A stretch of 64,000 nt of DNA from Streptomyces sp. NBC_00358 (lineage in GTDB: Bacteria > Actinomycetota > Actinomycetes > Streptomycetales > Streptomycetaceae). The stretch spans positions 5,456,001-5,520,000 of the forward strand of contig NZ_CP107976.1 in NCBI RefSeq assembly GCF_036099295.1. The letters are read 5' to 3'. The notes under the pieces are model-generated. The model was not told the origin of the DNA. It did not search any database and saw only the letters and a program-made list of their open reading frames with translations. Position 1 is the first letter of the stretch; the number at the start of each line of letters is the position of its first letter. Shown here one piece after another: positions 22,530 to 31,991 of this stretch. The position numbers and the translations under genes are program-made.

Positions 22530-24335
22530 ATGGCCGTCAACCTGGTCAATGTCGAGTCCGTCAGCAAGGTGTACGGCACCCGTGCACTGCTCGACGGAGT
22601 CTCCCTCGGCGTCAGCGAGGGCGACCGGATCGGCGTGGTCGGCCGGAACGGTGACGGCAAGACCACCCTGATCCGCATGCTCGCCAAGCTGGAGGAGCCC
22701 GACACCGGCCGTGTCACCCACTCCGGCGGCCTGAACGTCGGCGTGCTGACCCAGCACGACTCGCTCGATCCCACGGCCACGGTCCGCCACGAGGTCATCC
22801 GTGACATGGCCGACCACGAGTGGGCGGGCAACGCCAAGATCAGGGACGTACTGACGGGGCTCTTCGGCGGTCTCGATCTGCCCGGGTTCCCGCAGGGCCT
22901 CGACACCGTGATCGCGCCGCTCTCCGGTGGTGAGCGGCGCCGTATCGCGCTGGCGAAGCTGCTCATCGAGGAGCAGGACCTGATCATCCTCGACGAGCCC
23001 ACCAACCACCTGGACGTCGAGGGCATCGCCTGGCTCGCCAAGCACCTGCGCGAGCGCCGTTCCGCCCTCGTCTGCGTGACGCACGACCGGTGGTTCCTCG
23101 ACCAGGTCTGCACCCAGATGTGGGACGTGCAGAAGGGCGCGGTGTACGAGTACGAGGGCGGCTACTCCGACTACGTGTTCGCCCGGGCCGAGCGTGAGCG
23201 CATCGCCGCGACCGAAGAGGTCAAGCGGCAGAACCTGGTCCGCAAGGAGCTGGCGTGGCTGCGCCGCGGGGCGCCCGCCCGTACCTCCAAGCCGCGCTTC
23301 CGCGTCGAGGCCGCCAACGAGCTGATCGCCGATGTGCCGCCGCCCCGCGACAAGAGCGAGCTCATGAAGTTCGCCAACTCGCGGCTCGGCAGGACCGTCT
23401 TCGAACTGGAGGACGTGACCGTGCAGGCCGGTCCCAAGGTGCTGCTCAAGCACCTGACCTGGCAGCTCGGCCCCGGCGACCGCGTCGGTCTCGTCGGCGT
23501 GAACGGCGCGGGCAAGACCTCCCTGCTGCGGGCCCTGGCCGAGGCCGCCCGCAGCGACGGCGATCAGCAGCCCGCCGCCGGCCGGATCGTCACCGGCAAG
23601 ACCGTCAAGCTCGCCTACCTCTCCCAGGAGGTCGCCGAACTCGACCCCACCTGGCGGGTCCTCCAGGCCGTCCAGTCGGTCCGCGACCGTGTCGACCTCG
23701 GCAAGGGGCGCGAGATGACCGCGGGCCAGCTCTGCGAGACGTTCGGCTTCAACAAGGAGAAGCAGTGGACGCCGGTCGGCGACCTCAGCGGTGGTGAGCG
23801 ACGGCGCCTCCAGATCCTGCGCCTGCTGATGGACGAGCCCAACGTCCTCTTCCTCGACGAGCCGACGAACGACCTCGACATCGAGACCCTCACCCAGCTT
23901 GAGGACCTCCTCGACGGCTGGCCCGGCTCCATGATCGTGATCTCCCACGACCGCTTCTTCATCGAGCGCACCACGGACAACGTGTTCGCGCTCCTCGGCG
24001 ACGCCACCCTGCGGATGCTCCCGCGCGGGATCGACGAGTACCTGGAGCGGCGCAAGAAGATGGAGGAGGTGGCCGCGGCCGCCGTCCTCGCCGCCGCCCC
24101 GGCCCCGGTCAAGGCAGCTTCCTCCGCCGACGCCCGCGCCGCCAAGAAGGAACTCCAGAAGATCGAGCGCCAGCTGGACAAGATCTCCGACAAGGAGACG
24201 AAGCTGCACGCCCAGATCGCCGACAACGCCACCGACTTCGGCAAGGTCGCACAACTCGATGCCGAACTGCGCGAGTTGGCGGGGGAGCGCGAGGAACTGG
24301 AAATGCGCTGGCTGGAGCTGGCGGAAGACGCGTGA
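22530..24335 (+). CDS. ABC-F family ATPase with C-terminal coiled coil (Uup-like)
   Basis: This 601-residue soluble protein has two ATP-binding cassettes and no membrane domain, as in ABC-F ribosome-associated factors. Cassette one has GRNGDGKTT, LSGGERRRIAL and LIILDEPTNHLD. Cassette two has GVNGAGKTS, LSGGERRRLQIL and VLFLDEPTNDLD. The inter-domain linker (about 215-290) carries RGAPARTSKPRFRVE. Residues about 530-601 are a coiled coil (KKELQKIERQLDKISDKETK), as in Uup and related proteins that bind nucleic acid. ATG at 22530 follows AGGAGAGA. It may act in translation or ribosome rescue; antibiotic protection cannot be excluded. Confidence 0.93.
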   Translation: MAVNLVNVESVSKVYGTRALLDGVSLGVSEGDRIGVVGRNGDGKTTLIRMLAKLEEPDTGRVTHSGGLNVGVLTQHDSLDPTATVRHEVIRDMADHEWAGNAKIRDVLTGLFGGLDLPGFPQGLDTVIAPLSGGERRRIALAKLLIEEQDLIILDEPTNHLDVEGIAWLAKHLRERRSALVCVTHDRWFLDQVCTQMWDVQKGAVYEYEGGYSDYVFARAERERIAATEEVKRQNLVRKELAWLRRGAPARTSKPRFRVEAANELIADVPPPRDKSELMKFANSRLGRTVFELEDVTVQAGPKVLLKHLTWQLGPGDRVGLVGVNGAGKTSLLRALAEAARSDGDQQPAAGRIVTGKTVKLAYLSQEVAELDPTWRVLQAVQSVRDRVDLGKGREMTAGQLCETFGFNKEKQWTPVGDLSGGERRRLQILRLLMDEPNVLFLDEPTNDLDIETLTQLEDLLDGWPGSMIVISHDRFFIERTTDNVFALLGDATLRMLPRGIDEYLERRKKMEEVAAAAVLAAAPAPVKAASSADARAAKKELQKIERQLDKISDKETKLHAQIADNATDFGKVAQLDAELRELAGEREELEMRWLELAEDA

Positions 24336-24338
24336 CAC

Positions 24339-24358
24339 CGAGGGGCGCACGCCCCTCG
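24339..24358 (+). terminator. Terminator after the ABC-F gene
   Basis: A perfect nine-base-pair stem (24339-24347 with 24350-24358) with a two-base loop starts four bases after the stop codon. Confidence 0.65.
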
Positions 24359-24724
24359 TCCGACCCGCGGTGCTCCCAGAGGCACGGAGGCATCGCGGGC
24401 AGGCGCGCCTGCGCGGCGCGCACGGCCCGTTGCCAGGCGCGTGATTCCCGCCGGGCGCCCCGGAGTTGAGGGAGGCGCCCCCGTCGCGGCGGTCTCGCCG
24501 CGGGGAACCGCCCTTGCCCGCCTGGCGTGAAGGGCACGTGAAGGCGCGTAACGACGGCATCACAGCCCGGTCCTCCCTTGGGAACAGGGCGCGCACCGGC
24601 CCCCTGCGCACGCCCCCCAAAGTGATAGAAAGAGCGGTCTGAGAACAGTCTGAGAACCACCGGAAAGGGCGCGAATCCAGCGCCGCCGGTGGGGCGCCAC
24701 ATCAGTGAAGAGGGGGATGCGCTG
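24359..24724. other. Intergenic region with paired direct repeats before the PQQ-type genes
   Basis: No gene is seen here. GTCTGAGAAC occurs twice, at 24637-24646 and 24648-24657, spaced 11 bases apart, about one helical turn. The site is 68 bases upstream of the next start codon, where a transcription factor could bind near the promoter. Upstream of it the sequence is G+C-rich with small inverted repeats only. Confidence 0.45.
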
Positions 24725-26647
24725 ATGAGTCAGCCACCGAATCAGCCGCCGCAGGGCGGTTTCGGAGCACCGCAGGATCAGCCGCCGACGGGCGGGGCCG
24801 GGCAGGACCCGCGGTCGCAGGGTGGCTTCGGCGCACCCCAGGGCGCGCCGCCCGGCGCGCCGCAGGACCCGCGCGCGCAGGGCGCGCCCCCTCCTCCCGC
24901 GCAGCCGCCCCAGGCGCCCGCGCCCCCGCAGGCGCCGCCCGCCGGACCCCCGCAGCCCGGCTACGGATACCCCCAGCAGCCCGGCCCCTACGGCCAGCCC
25001 CAGCCGACGGGTCCGTACGGGCAGCCCCAGCAACCGGGTCCGTACGGGCAGCCCCAGCCGACGGGCCCGTACGGGCAGCCTCAGCAGCCGGGTCCGTACG
25101 GCCCGCCCGGATCCCCCGGATACGGACAGCAGCCGGGATACGGGTATCCGCCCCAGGCGCCGTACCCGGGTGCGCCCGGCACCCCGCCGCCCGGCGCTCC
25201 CGGCGGCGGCTCGAAGAACCCGTTCAAGGGCAGGCCCGCGCTCGTCATCGCGGCCGCCGTGGCCGGACTGCTCGTCGTCGGCGGCACCGTATGGGCCGTC
25301 ACCGGCGGTGGTGACGACGGGAAGAAGCCCGTCGCGCGGCAGAGCCCTAGCCACGGCCCGACGGCGTCCGCGTCGGCCGACCCGGTCAACCCCGGCGACG
25401 GCAGCGGCGACGGCGGCCAGGACAGCGACGACCTGAACGCGGGCCGCAAGGCGGGCGAGTCGAAGGTGCTCTGGTACAAGACGGCACCCGACGCGCCCGG
25501 TTCGGGCGCCGACGCCCCCGGCCAGTGGATCACCGGCAAGGCGGCGGTGAAGGCGGCGTACAAGCAGCTCTTCGCGTTCGACGTCGAGGACGGCAAGCCC
25601 GCTTGGCCCGCGCTGACGTTCCCGCAGAAGATCTGCGCGGTCACCCCGCAGAAGACGGCCGACGACAAGGTCGTCATCGCCTACATGAGCGGCTCCGCCA
25701 GCAGCGCCAAGTGCAACCAGCTCCAGCAGGTCGACCTGAACACCGGCGCCAAGGGCTGGAGCGGCAAGGTCGCGGACGGCACCCTGTTCGACAGCACGAT
25801 CTCGGTCGAACTGTCCATCACCGGGCACACGTTGACGGTGGGCCGCTCGATGTCGGGAACGGGCTACGACGTCTCCAGCGGCAGGAAGCTCTGGGACAAG
25901 CAGAAGTACGGCGCGAGCTGCTACCCGGCGGGGTTCGCGGGCGGCTCCAAGCTGCTGGCCGTCTCGGCCTGCGGGGCCGGCAGCACCACCGAGCACGACG
26001 AGGTGCAGGAACTGGACCCGGCCACCGGCAGGACCCGGTGGACGAGGAAGATCCCCAAGGGCTGGCGGATCGACCGCGCCTATTCCGTGGACCCGGTCGT
26101 GCTCTACCTGACCAACGCGGCGAAGAAGACGGCGAGTGTCGCCGTGCTGAAGGACAACGGCGAACTGCGCTCACAGCTCAAGAGTGACGACGGCGTGGCG
26201 CCCGAGTGCGGCCTCGCGATCCTCGACCGCGACCTGACCGGCTGCTTCGGCGCCGTCGCCGACGCAGACACGCTCTACCTGCCGACGGAGGCGAAGAGCG
26301 GCCCCAACGAGGTCATCGCGTTCAGCCTGGCGACCGGCAAGGAGAAGTGGCGCGTCAAGTCCCCGGCGGACTCGGCGATGATGCCGATGAAGACGGACGG
26401 CACCCACCTCATCGCCTACGTCGAGGCGTCGTACGACGGCGGCGGCCGCATCGTGTCGGTTCCGACGGGCGGCGGCAGCCACCCCCTCACCAAGCTGCTC
26501 CAGAACCCGCAGGGCACCGCGAACATCGAGGCCGGCTTCTTCTCGAAGGCCGTCGACTACGTGGACGGGCGCTTCTACATCTCCACGACCCGGCTGACGG
26601 GCAATGACCAGGCGAAGGAGAAGCTGATGCTGGCCTACGGCAAGTGA
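24725..26647 (+). CDS. Membrane-anchored PQQ-type beta-propeller protein (tandem copy 1)
   Basis: The product is 640 residues. Residues 1 to about 165 are a Pro/Gln/Gly-rich cytosolic region with repeated QPQQPGPYG and QPQPTGPYG units. A single membrane segment (about 173-192) follows, then a Ser/Asp/Gly linker and an external domain of about 400 residues. That domain has PQQ-type propeller blades visible as LNTGAKGWSGKV, SSGRKLWDKQ, ATGRTRWTRK and LATGKEKWRVK, plus several Cys. ATG at 24725 follows GAGGGGG. No enzyme signature is visible. Similar proteins are abundant in Streptomyces and may sense or scaffold at the cell surface. Confidence 0.82.
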   Translation: MSQPPNQPPQGGFGAPQDQPPTGGAGQDPRSQGGFGAPQGAPPGAPQDPRAQGAPPPPAQPPQAPAPPQAPPAGPPQPGYGYPQQPGPYGQPQPTGPYGQPQQPGPYGQPQPTGPYGQPQQPGPYGPPGSPGYGQQPGYGYPPQAPYPGAPGTPPPGAPGGGSKNPFKGRPALVIAAAVAGLLVVGGTVWAVTGGGDDGKKPVARQSPSHGPTASASADPVNPGDGSGDGGQDSDDLNAGRKAGESKVLWYKTAPDAPGSGADAPGQWITGKAAVKAAYKQLFAFDVEDGKPAWPALTFPQKICAVTPQKTADDKVVIAYMSGSASSAKCNQLQQVDLNTGAKGWSGKVADGTLFDSTISVELSITGHTLTVGRSMSGTGYDVSSGRKLWDKQKYGASCYPAGFAGGSKLLAVSACGAGSTTEHDEVQELDPATGRTRWTRKIPKGWRIDRAYSVDPVVLYLTNAAKKTASVAVLKDNGELRSQLKSDDGVAPECGLAILDRDLTGCFGAVADADTLYLPTEAKSGPNEVIAFSLATGKEKWRVKSPADSAMMPMKTDGTHLIAYVEASYDGGGRIVSVPTGGGSHPLTKLLQNPQGTANIEAGFFSKAVDYVDGRFYISTTRLTGNDQAKEKLMLAYGK

Positions 26648-26726
26648 CCGACGCCCGAACCCCGTTCCGTCGCGCCCCGCACGCGCACAGGCCCGCCGTC
26701 CCTTCTTCTTCCGAGGTACTCACGTC

Positions 26727-28622
26727 ATGAGCCAGCCGCCCCCGCCACCACCGAACGAGCCTCCGAAGGGCTTCGGCCCCCCGCAGGACCCTTCCCCGAG
26801 CTCGCAGCCGAGTTCGAGCGGGGAGAACCCCGTCCCGGGCGGCTTCGGCGCACCGACTCCGCCGCCGCCCGCCCCGGGCCCCGGCTACGGCTACCCGCAG
26901 ACGCCCCCGCCCCCGCAGACCGCTCAGCCCGCGGCCGCGCCGCAGCAGCCGTACGGCTACCCCCAGACGCCGCCCCCGGCCCAGCCGGGCTACGGCTACC
27001 CGGGTCAGACGCCGCCCCCCGCCCAGCCGGGCTACGGCTACCCGGGCCAGCCCCAGCCGCCGGTCCAGCAGGGTTACGGCTATCCGGGCCAGCCCCAGCC
27101 CCCGTACGGCTACCCGCAGCCGCCGACCATGCCGATGCAGCCGCAGGCGCCGCAAGGAGGCGGCGGCGGGCGGAGGTTCAACAGCCAGGTGGTCATCATC
27201 GTGGCGGCCGTGGTGGCCGTCGCGCTGATCGTCGGCGGCGGCGTCCTGTACGCCCAGCACTCCAAGGGCAAGGGCGACAAGAACAACTCCGCGGAATCGA
27301 GCGGCGGCAAGGGCGGTGACAGCAAGGGCGGCGGCACCACGGGTTCCAACGGCGAGGAGAAGGTGCCGGCCGACACCGGCTCCAGGCCGCTGTTCCAGAT
27401 CCCCGCGCCGGCGGTGGCCAAGGACATCACGAGCGTGACCACGGTCGGCTCCTGGCTCACCGACAAGGTGTACGCCAAGACCGGCATCGCCGAGATCAAC
27501 GGCTACGACCCGGACTCCGGCGCCAAGACCTGGACGATCAAGCTCCCCGGCCCGGTGTGCCAGGCCAGCCGGCACACCACGGACGCCGACCGCACGGCGA
27601 TCATCTACGAGCCGGCCATGCCCACCAAGGCGCACCCCTCGCACGGGTGCAGCCAGCTCGCCGCCCTCGACCTCGACGCCGGCAAGAAGCTGTGGACCCG
27701 GACGATCAAGTCCGCGGACGAACCGATCAACCTCGACAACGTGACGGTCAGCGCGAACACGGTCGCCGCGGGCAGCACCAGCGGCGGCGGCGCCTTCGAC
27801 ATCTCCACCGGCAAGCCGCTGTGGGCGCCGAAGCAGGGCGACAGCTGCTACGACTCCGGTTACGGCGGCGGCGCCAAGCTGGTCGCGGTCCGCAAGTGCG
27901 GTGAGTACGGCAGTACGCGCCAGTTGCACATCCAGACCATCGACCCGAAGTCCGGGAAGGTGATCTCCGAGTACAAGATGTCGCCCGGCATCGAGTACGC
28001 GAGCGTCGTCTCCACCGACCCGCTGGTCGTGGCCGCCGACGTCGGCGACTCCGCCGGTGACGGCAGCGGCATCTCGGACTTCTTCTCCGTCGACAACAAG
28101 ACCGGCACGCTGCGGTCGAGGATCTCGGCGCCCGGCAAGACGTACGCGGCCCGCTGCGACGGCATCACCAGGATCGAGTACTGCTCCGGGATCGCCGTCG
28201 GCAAGGACAAGCTGTACATCCCGACGGAGGAGCACGACGGCAGCGGCGACTACACCCGGACCAACGAGATCGTGGCCTTCGACCTCGCCACCGGGAAGCA
28301 GACCGGCCAGCGCGCCGACGCGGGCAACGGCTACACCATCACCCCGCTGCGCATGGACGGCACCAACGTCCTCGCGTACAAGGCGCCGCCGTACGACAAG
28401 GGCGGGCAGATCGTCACGATCGACGGGACCTCCTTCAAGGAGACCAAGCTGATGGAGAACCCGTCGACCCAGTCGACGCGTGACGCGGAGGCCGGCATGC
28501 TCCCGGAATACGCCGAGATCCTCTACAGCGACGGCCGGCTGTACATGTCGCAGGTCTACGCGCGCACGGCGACCTCCGCGAGCGACAAGGCGTATCTGGC
28601 GATCGCCTTCGGAACGAAGTAA
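26727..28622 (+). CDS. Membrane-anchored PQQ-type beta-propeller protein (tandem copy 2)
   Basis: The product is 631 residues with the same plan as its upstream neighbour: a Pro/Gln/Gly/Tyr-rich start with PGYGYPGQ repeats (to about 145), a membrane segment (about 152-172) and a Lys/Gly/Ser linker. The external propeller has PDSGAKTWTIK, LDAGKKLWTRT, ISTGKPLWAPK, KSGKVISEYK and LATGKQTGQR. The spacing of the conserved Cys and the closing sequence with a Tyr-rich strand agree with copy 1. ATG at 26727 follows GAGG. Seventy-nine bases separate the two genes with no terminator between them, so they are probably co-transcribed. Confidence 0.82.
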   Translation: MSQPPPPPPNEPPKGFGPPQDPSPSSQPSSSGENPVPGGFGAPTPPPPAPGPGYGYPQTPPPPQTAQPAAAPQQPYGYPQTPPPAQPGYGYPGQTPPPAQPGYGYPGQPQPPVQQGYGYPGQPQPPYGYPQPPTMPMQPQAPQGGGGGRRFNSQVVIIVAAVVAVALIVGGGVLYAQHSKGKGDKNNSAESSGGKGGDSKGGGTTGSNGEEKVPADTGSRPLFQIPAPAVAKDITSVTTVGSWLTDKVYAKTGIAEINGYDPDSGAKTWTIKLPGPVCQASRHTTDADRTAIIYEPAMPTKAHPSHGCSQLAALDLDAGKKLWTRTIKSADEPINLDNVTVSANTVAAGSTSGGGAFDISTGKPLWAPKQGDSCYDSGYGGGAKLVAVRKCGEYGSTRQLHIQTIDPKSGKVISEYKMSPGIEYASVVSTDPLVVAADVGDSAGDGSGISDFFSVDNKTGTLRSRISAPGKTYAARCDGITRIEYCSGIAVGKDKLYIPTEEHDGSGDYTRTNEIVAFDLATGKQTGQRADAGNGYTITPLRMDGTNVLAYKAPPYDKGGQIVTIDGTSFKETKLMENPSTQSTRDAEAGMLPEYAEILYSDGRLYMSQVYARTATSASDKAYLAIAFGTK

Positions 28623-28686
28623 GGCGGTCATCTTCGTAAGAATGCGGTGATCGTTTTCCGAATGAATTCGTTCGGGCCGGAACATC

Positions 28687-28726
28687 GCGTGCGGCCCCGC
28701 CCCTGCTCAGGGGCGGGGCCGCACGC
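28687..28726 (+). terminator. Strong terminator after the PQQ-type pair
   Basis: A perfect 19-base-pair stem (28687-28705 with 28708-28726) with a two-base loop lies 65 bases after the stop codon. Confidence 0.85.
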
Positions 28727-28898
28727 GTACCCCTCATCACTCCCTATTGGGAGGGATTTCGATATTCCGGGGCACTTCTCTCCAGTAGGGGAAGCGCAAT
28801 GTCGAACAAGCGTGTAGCTTCCGGGGGATGGAGAGCCGGGGGGCTCCTAATCCACGGGGAACCAGTGGGGATGCTTGGGGGGACTGGGGGGTTGCCTG

Positions 28899-29606
28899 AT
28901 GGGAGTGCGGCTCATGGTGGTCGACGACCACCGACTGCTCGCGGAGGCGTTGGCCTCGGCACTGAAACTGCGGGGGCACCGGGTGCTCGCCGCGGCGGCG
29001 CCGGCCGCGGGGGCGGCGGAGCTGGTGATCACACGCGCACCCGAGGTGTGCCTGATCGGTACGGCGACACCCGCCGAACCGGGGATCTTCGACCCGGTGG
29101 TGCGGATCAAACGGGAGCGCCCGCAGGTGGCGGTCCTGGTTCTCGGCCCGGTGCCGAACCCGCGCGGGATCGCCGCCGCGTTCGCCGCCGGCGCCTCCGG
29201 CTACGTACGCCATGACGAACGCATAGAGGGCGTCGAGCGCGCGATCATGAAGGCGAGGGCGGGCGAGGCGGCCGTGGCCCCGCAACTGCTCCAGGGGGCC
29301 TTCAGCGAACTGCTCAACCCCGCCGCCCAGCCCGACGACGAGGGCCAGCGGCTGCTCCAGATGCTGACACCCCGCGAGGTGGAGGTCCTGGTGCGGGTCG
29401 CCGACGGCGAGGACACCCGGCTCATCGCGGCCGGCATGGGCATCGCGCCGTCCACGGCCCGCACCCATGTCCAGCGGGTCCTGATGAAACTGGGCGTGGG
29501 CTCCCGCCTCGAAGCGGCGGCACTCGCGGCCCGCACGGGGCTGCTGGACCGAGCGGGCCCGATTCCGGCACCGACACCTCAGGGGGGTCCGGACAACTCC
29601 CTCTGA
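28899..29606 (+). CDS. LuxR-family regulator with a degenerate receiver domain
   Basis: The product is 235 residues. The N-terminal receiver-like domain (1 to about 118) starts VRLMVVDDH and keeps the acidic pair. The phosphorylated Asp is Gly54 (EVCLIGTATP in place of DVxLLDxxMP), the Thr switch is Gly83 and the conserved Lys is His105 (GASGYVRHD). The C-terminal domain (about 155-225) is a normal LuxR helix-turn-helix (LTPREVEVLVRVADGED, ARTHVQRVLMKLGVGSR). It should therefore bind DNA without classical phosphorylation. The ATG at 28899 was chosen at the receiver edge. No kinase is adjacent, and a similar regulator at 40399 has an intact receiver. Confidence 0.88.
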   Translation: MGVRLMVVDDHRLLAEALASALKLRGHRVLAAAAPAAGAAELVITRAPEVCLIGTATPAEPGIFDPVVRIKRERPQVAVLVLGPVPNPRGIAAAFAAGASGYVRHDERIEGVERAIMKARAGEAAVAPQLLQGAFSELLNPAAQPDDEGQRLLQMLTPREVEVLVRVADGEDTRLIAAGMGIAPSTARTHVQRVLMKLGVGSRLEAAALAARTGLLDRAGPIPAPTPQGGPDNSL

Positions 29607-29675
29607 GGCGTACGGGTTCCACGGGGCCACGGGACCGGGTCCACCGGGGGTGCGGGTCTACGCGGTTCCACGGGT

Positions 29676-30572
29676 CTACGGGGAGGGGTGCTCCCCCTCC
29701 CCGAAGCTCGCGAAGTACGCGGCGGCCATGTCCTCGTTCCCGTGGCCGAGGGCCGCGGCGCGGCCGAAGCGCTCGGCGGCGGCCTCGGCCACGTCGAGAC
29801 GGACGCCGTGCCGCTGTCCCGCCCGCACGATCAGGCGGGCGTCCTTCTCGGCGGTGGTGACGGCGAAGCTGGCCGGGGACAGCCGGTCCTCCAGGACCAG
29901 GGCGGCCTTGGCGTGCAGATACCCCATGTCGAGCGGGCCGCCGGCGATGAGGCCGAAGAAGTCCCGCGGGTCCACGCCGAGGCCCTTGGCCAGGGCGAGG
30001 GCCTCGCCGGTCGCGGCGGTGGCGGCGAGCACCCAGCTGTTGGCGACGAGCTTGAGCCGGGTGGCGCTGCCCGCCGAGCCGTCCTCACCGGTCCACACGG
30101 TACGGGCGCCCACGGCGTCGAACACGGGCGTCACGGCGTCCCGGGCCGCGCCCGGACCGGCGGCGAGCACGGTCAGCTGCCCGGCCTCGGCGGGTGCGCG
30201 CGTTCCGAGGACGGGCGCGTCGAAGAAGACGAGCCCGTGCGCGTCGGCGAACTCGGCGAGCTCCCCGATCGCCTCGGTCCCGGCGGTCGTGCACTGGGCC
30301 CAGGCGGCCCCGGCACGCAGTCCGGGTGCCGCCCGGCGCATGACGTCGAGGGTGGCGGGCCCGTCGTACAGCATGGTCAGGACGACATCGGCGCCCCGCA
30401 CGGCCTCCTCGGGGGTCTCCGCGATGTGCGCGCCGTCGGCGGCCAGCGGCTCGGCCTTGTCACGGCTGCGGTTCCAGACCCGGACACGGTGCCCGGCACG
30501 CGCGAGATTACGGGCCATCGCGGCCCCCATGATTCCGGTACCGAGGACGCTGACGGTGAGTTTGTCGGTCAT
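29676..30572 (-). CDS. NAD(P)-dependent beta-hydroxyacid-type dehydrogenase
   Basis: This 298-residue cytosolic oxidoreductase belongs to the 3-hydroxyisobutyrate/6-phosphogluconate dehydrogenase-like family. The Rossmann start is VSVLGTGIMGAAMARNLARAGH with VWNRS after it. The substrate motif is FFDAPVLGTRAPAEAGQLTVL, and the catalytic Lys lies in GSAGSATRLKLVANSW. A helical C-terminal domain (AAERFGRAAALGHGNEDMAA) completes the family length. The Gly-Thr-Arg in place of the usual Ser-Gly-Gly suggests an imine reductase or glyoxylate-reductase-like substrate, but that is inference. It lies 39 bases downstream of the GNAT-AAA gene on the same strand. Confidence 0.9.
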   Translation of the reverse strand: MTDKLTVSVLGTGIMGAAMARNLARAGHRVRVWNRSRDKAEPLAADGAHIAETPEEAVRGADVVLTMLYDGPATLDVMRRAAPGLRAGAAWAQCTTAGTEAIGELAEFADAHGLVFFDAPVLGTRAPAEAGQLTVLAAGPGAARDAVTPVFDAVGARTVWTGEDGSAGSATRLKLVANSWVLAATAATGEALALAKGLGVDPRDFFGLIAGGPLDMGYLHAKAALVLEDRLSPASFAVTTAEKDARLIVRAGQRHGVRLDVAEAAAERFGRAAALGHGNEDMAAAYFASFGEGEHPSP

Positions 30573-30611
30573 GGGGGTCAGCTTCCCCCTCCCGGTGGGC
30601 AGAACCCGGCA

Positions 30612-31892
30612 TCACATGCGGACGTGGTGCTCGATGTCCTCCCGGAACTCGGTGAGCGCCTGGGCGGTGAGGGAGGGACGGGTGTCGGCGATGGCGGTGA
30701 GGTAGTCCTCGGTGTCGGCCGGTGCGCCACGGCGGTCGGTGACCTCACGTTCGAAGGCGGCCTGGGAGCCCTTGAGTGCGGCGAACTCGATGTCGGCGGG
30801 GGTGAACATCTCACTGGCCGCCACCAGTCGGCGCAACTCGACCCCGTCGGCGGCGGGGCCGAGGTAGCGCCGCCAGATCGCTTCCCTGGCGGACGGATCG
30901 GGGGGCCCGACCGGGATGACGTAGTCGAACCGGCCGGGGCGCAGGAACGCCGGATCGAGGGAGCGGACGGAGTTGGTGGCGCAGATCAGCAGGCGGTCGT
31001 CGTGATCGCGGAAGCCGGGGATCAGCTTGAGCAGTTCGTTGGTGACTCCGTGGCCCGGGTCGACGGCCGTGCCGGACCGTACGCCGGCGATCTCCTCGAC
31101 TTCGTCGATGAACAGGAGAACGGTCTCCAGCCCGGCCAGGTCGGTGAACGTCTCCCGCAGCGAGGTGGCCAGACTCCCGGCTCCCGCGGCGAGCCGGGAG
31201 GGGAAGAGTTCCACGAACGGCCACTCCAGCCGGGAGGCGACGGCCTTGGCGAAGCTGGTCTTGCCGGTGCCCGGCGGGCCGAAGAGGATGACCGCCTTCG
31301 GCGGCCTCACCCCGTACCGGTCGGCCAGCGCGGGCTCGGCCAGCGGCAGCACGATCCGCCGCTCGATGGCTTCCTTCTCCCGCTCCATCCCCGCGAGAGA
31401 ACCCCACAGTCCCTGGGGCTGGACCCGCCCGCCGAGTTCCGCGAGGAGACCGGCGTCGCTCGCGCCGAGATGCTCGACCTTCTCGTAGTAGACCAGCCCC
31501 TCGCGGGTCCGGTAGCCGGAGTTCTCCAGGGCCGCGGTGCCGGTGGCCTCCGGGGCGAGCAGCGCGCCGATCCGGCGGATCCCCTGCTCGCGCAGCCGCC
31601 GTTCCAGCTCGGCGATCAGGGCGCTCCCGATGCCACGGCTGCGCCAGTTCCCCGCGAGCGCCACCAGCGTGATCCAGGCCCGGTCGCCCTGGGCCTGCGC
31701 CACGGCCATGCCCACCAGGTCGTCACCGACGACCGCGACCACCGCGGGCCCGCCGGTCCGGGCGGCGGCCATGACCTCGGACACCGGGAACACGGGAGGC
31801 GCGTCGTCCCTCTGCCGGTCCTGGTCCCAGATCTGGATGGCACGGTCGAGATCGTCGTCGCGGAAGTCCCGCAATCGCCACGTCGGCATCAT
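30612..31892 (-). CDS. GNAT acetyltransferase fused to an AAA ATPase
   Basis: This 426-residue protein joins two domains. The first (about 1-145) is a GNAT fold with WITLVALAGNWRSRGIGSALI as the acetyl-CoA loop and ALENSGYRTREGLVYYEK as the closing strand. The second (about 165-426) is an AAA ATPase. It has GPPGTGKTS (Walker A), LLFIDEVEEI (Walker B), ICATNS (sensor 1), FLRPGRFD (arginine-finger region) and an AAA lid with TPADIEFAALKGSQ. The start at 31892 follows GAGGTGGCG; an upstream extension is Arg-rich without a binding site. The fusion suggests ATP-driven remodelling coupled to acetylation. I know no experimentally assigned role. Confidence 0.88.
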   Translation of the reverse strand: MMPTWRLRDFRDDDLDRAIQIWDQDRQRDDAPPVFPVSEVMAAARTGGPAVVAVVGDDLVGMAVAQAQGDRAWITLVALAGNWRSRGIGSALIAELERRLREQGIRRIGALLAPEATGTAALENSGYRTREGLVYYEKVEHLGASDAGLLAELGGRVQPQGLWGSLAGMEREKEAIERRIVLPLAEPALADRYGVRPPKAVILFGPPGTGKTSFAKAVASRLEWPFVELFPSRLAAGAGSLATSLRETFTDLAGLETVLLFIDEVEEIAGVRSGTAVDPGHGVTNELLKLIPGFRDHDDRLLICATNSVRSLDPAFLRPGRFDYVIPVGPPDPSAREAIWRRYLGPAADGVELRRLVAASEMFTPADIEFAALKGSQAAFEREVTDRRGAPADTEDYLTAIADTRPSLTAQALTEFREDIEHHVRM

Positions 31893-31991
31893 CGCCACCT
31901 CGCCGAGTACCCATTCTCCGCGCAGATCGGATACGAGGCGACCCGGCTGCCCGGTCGCCACCGGAGGCGTGATCAGCCGTGACTCCGTCGC

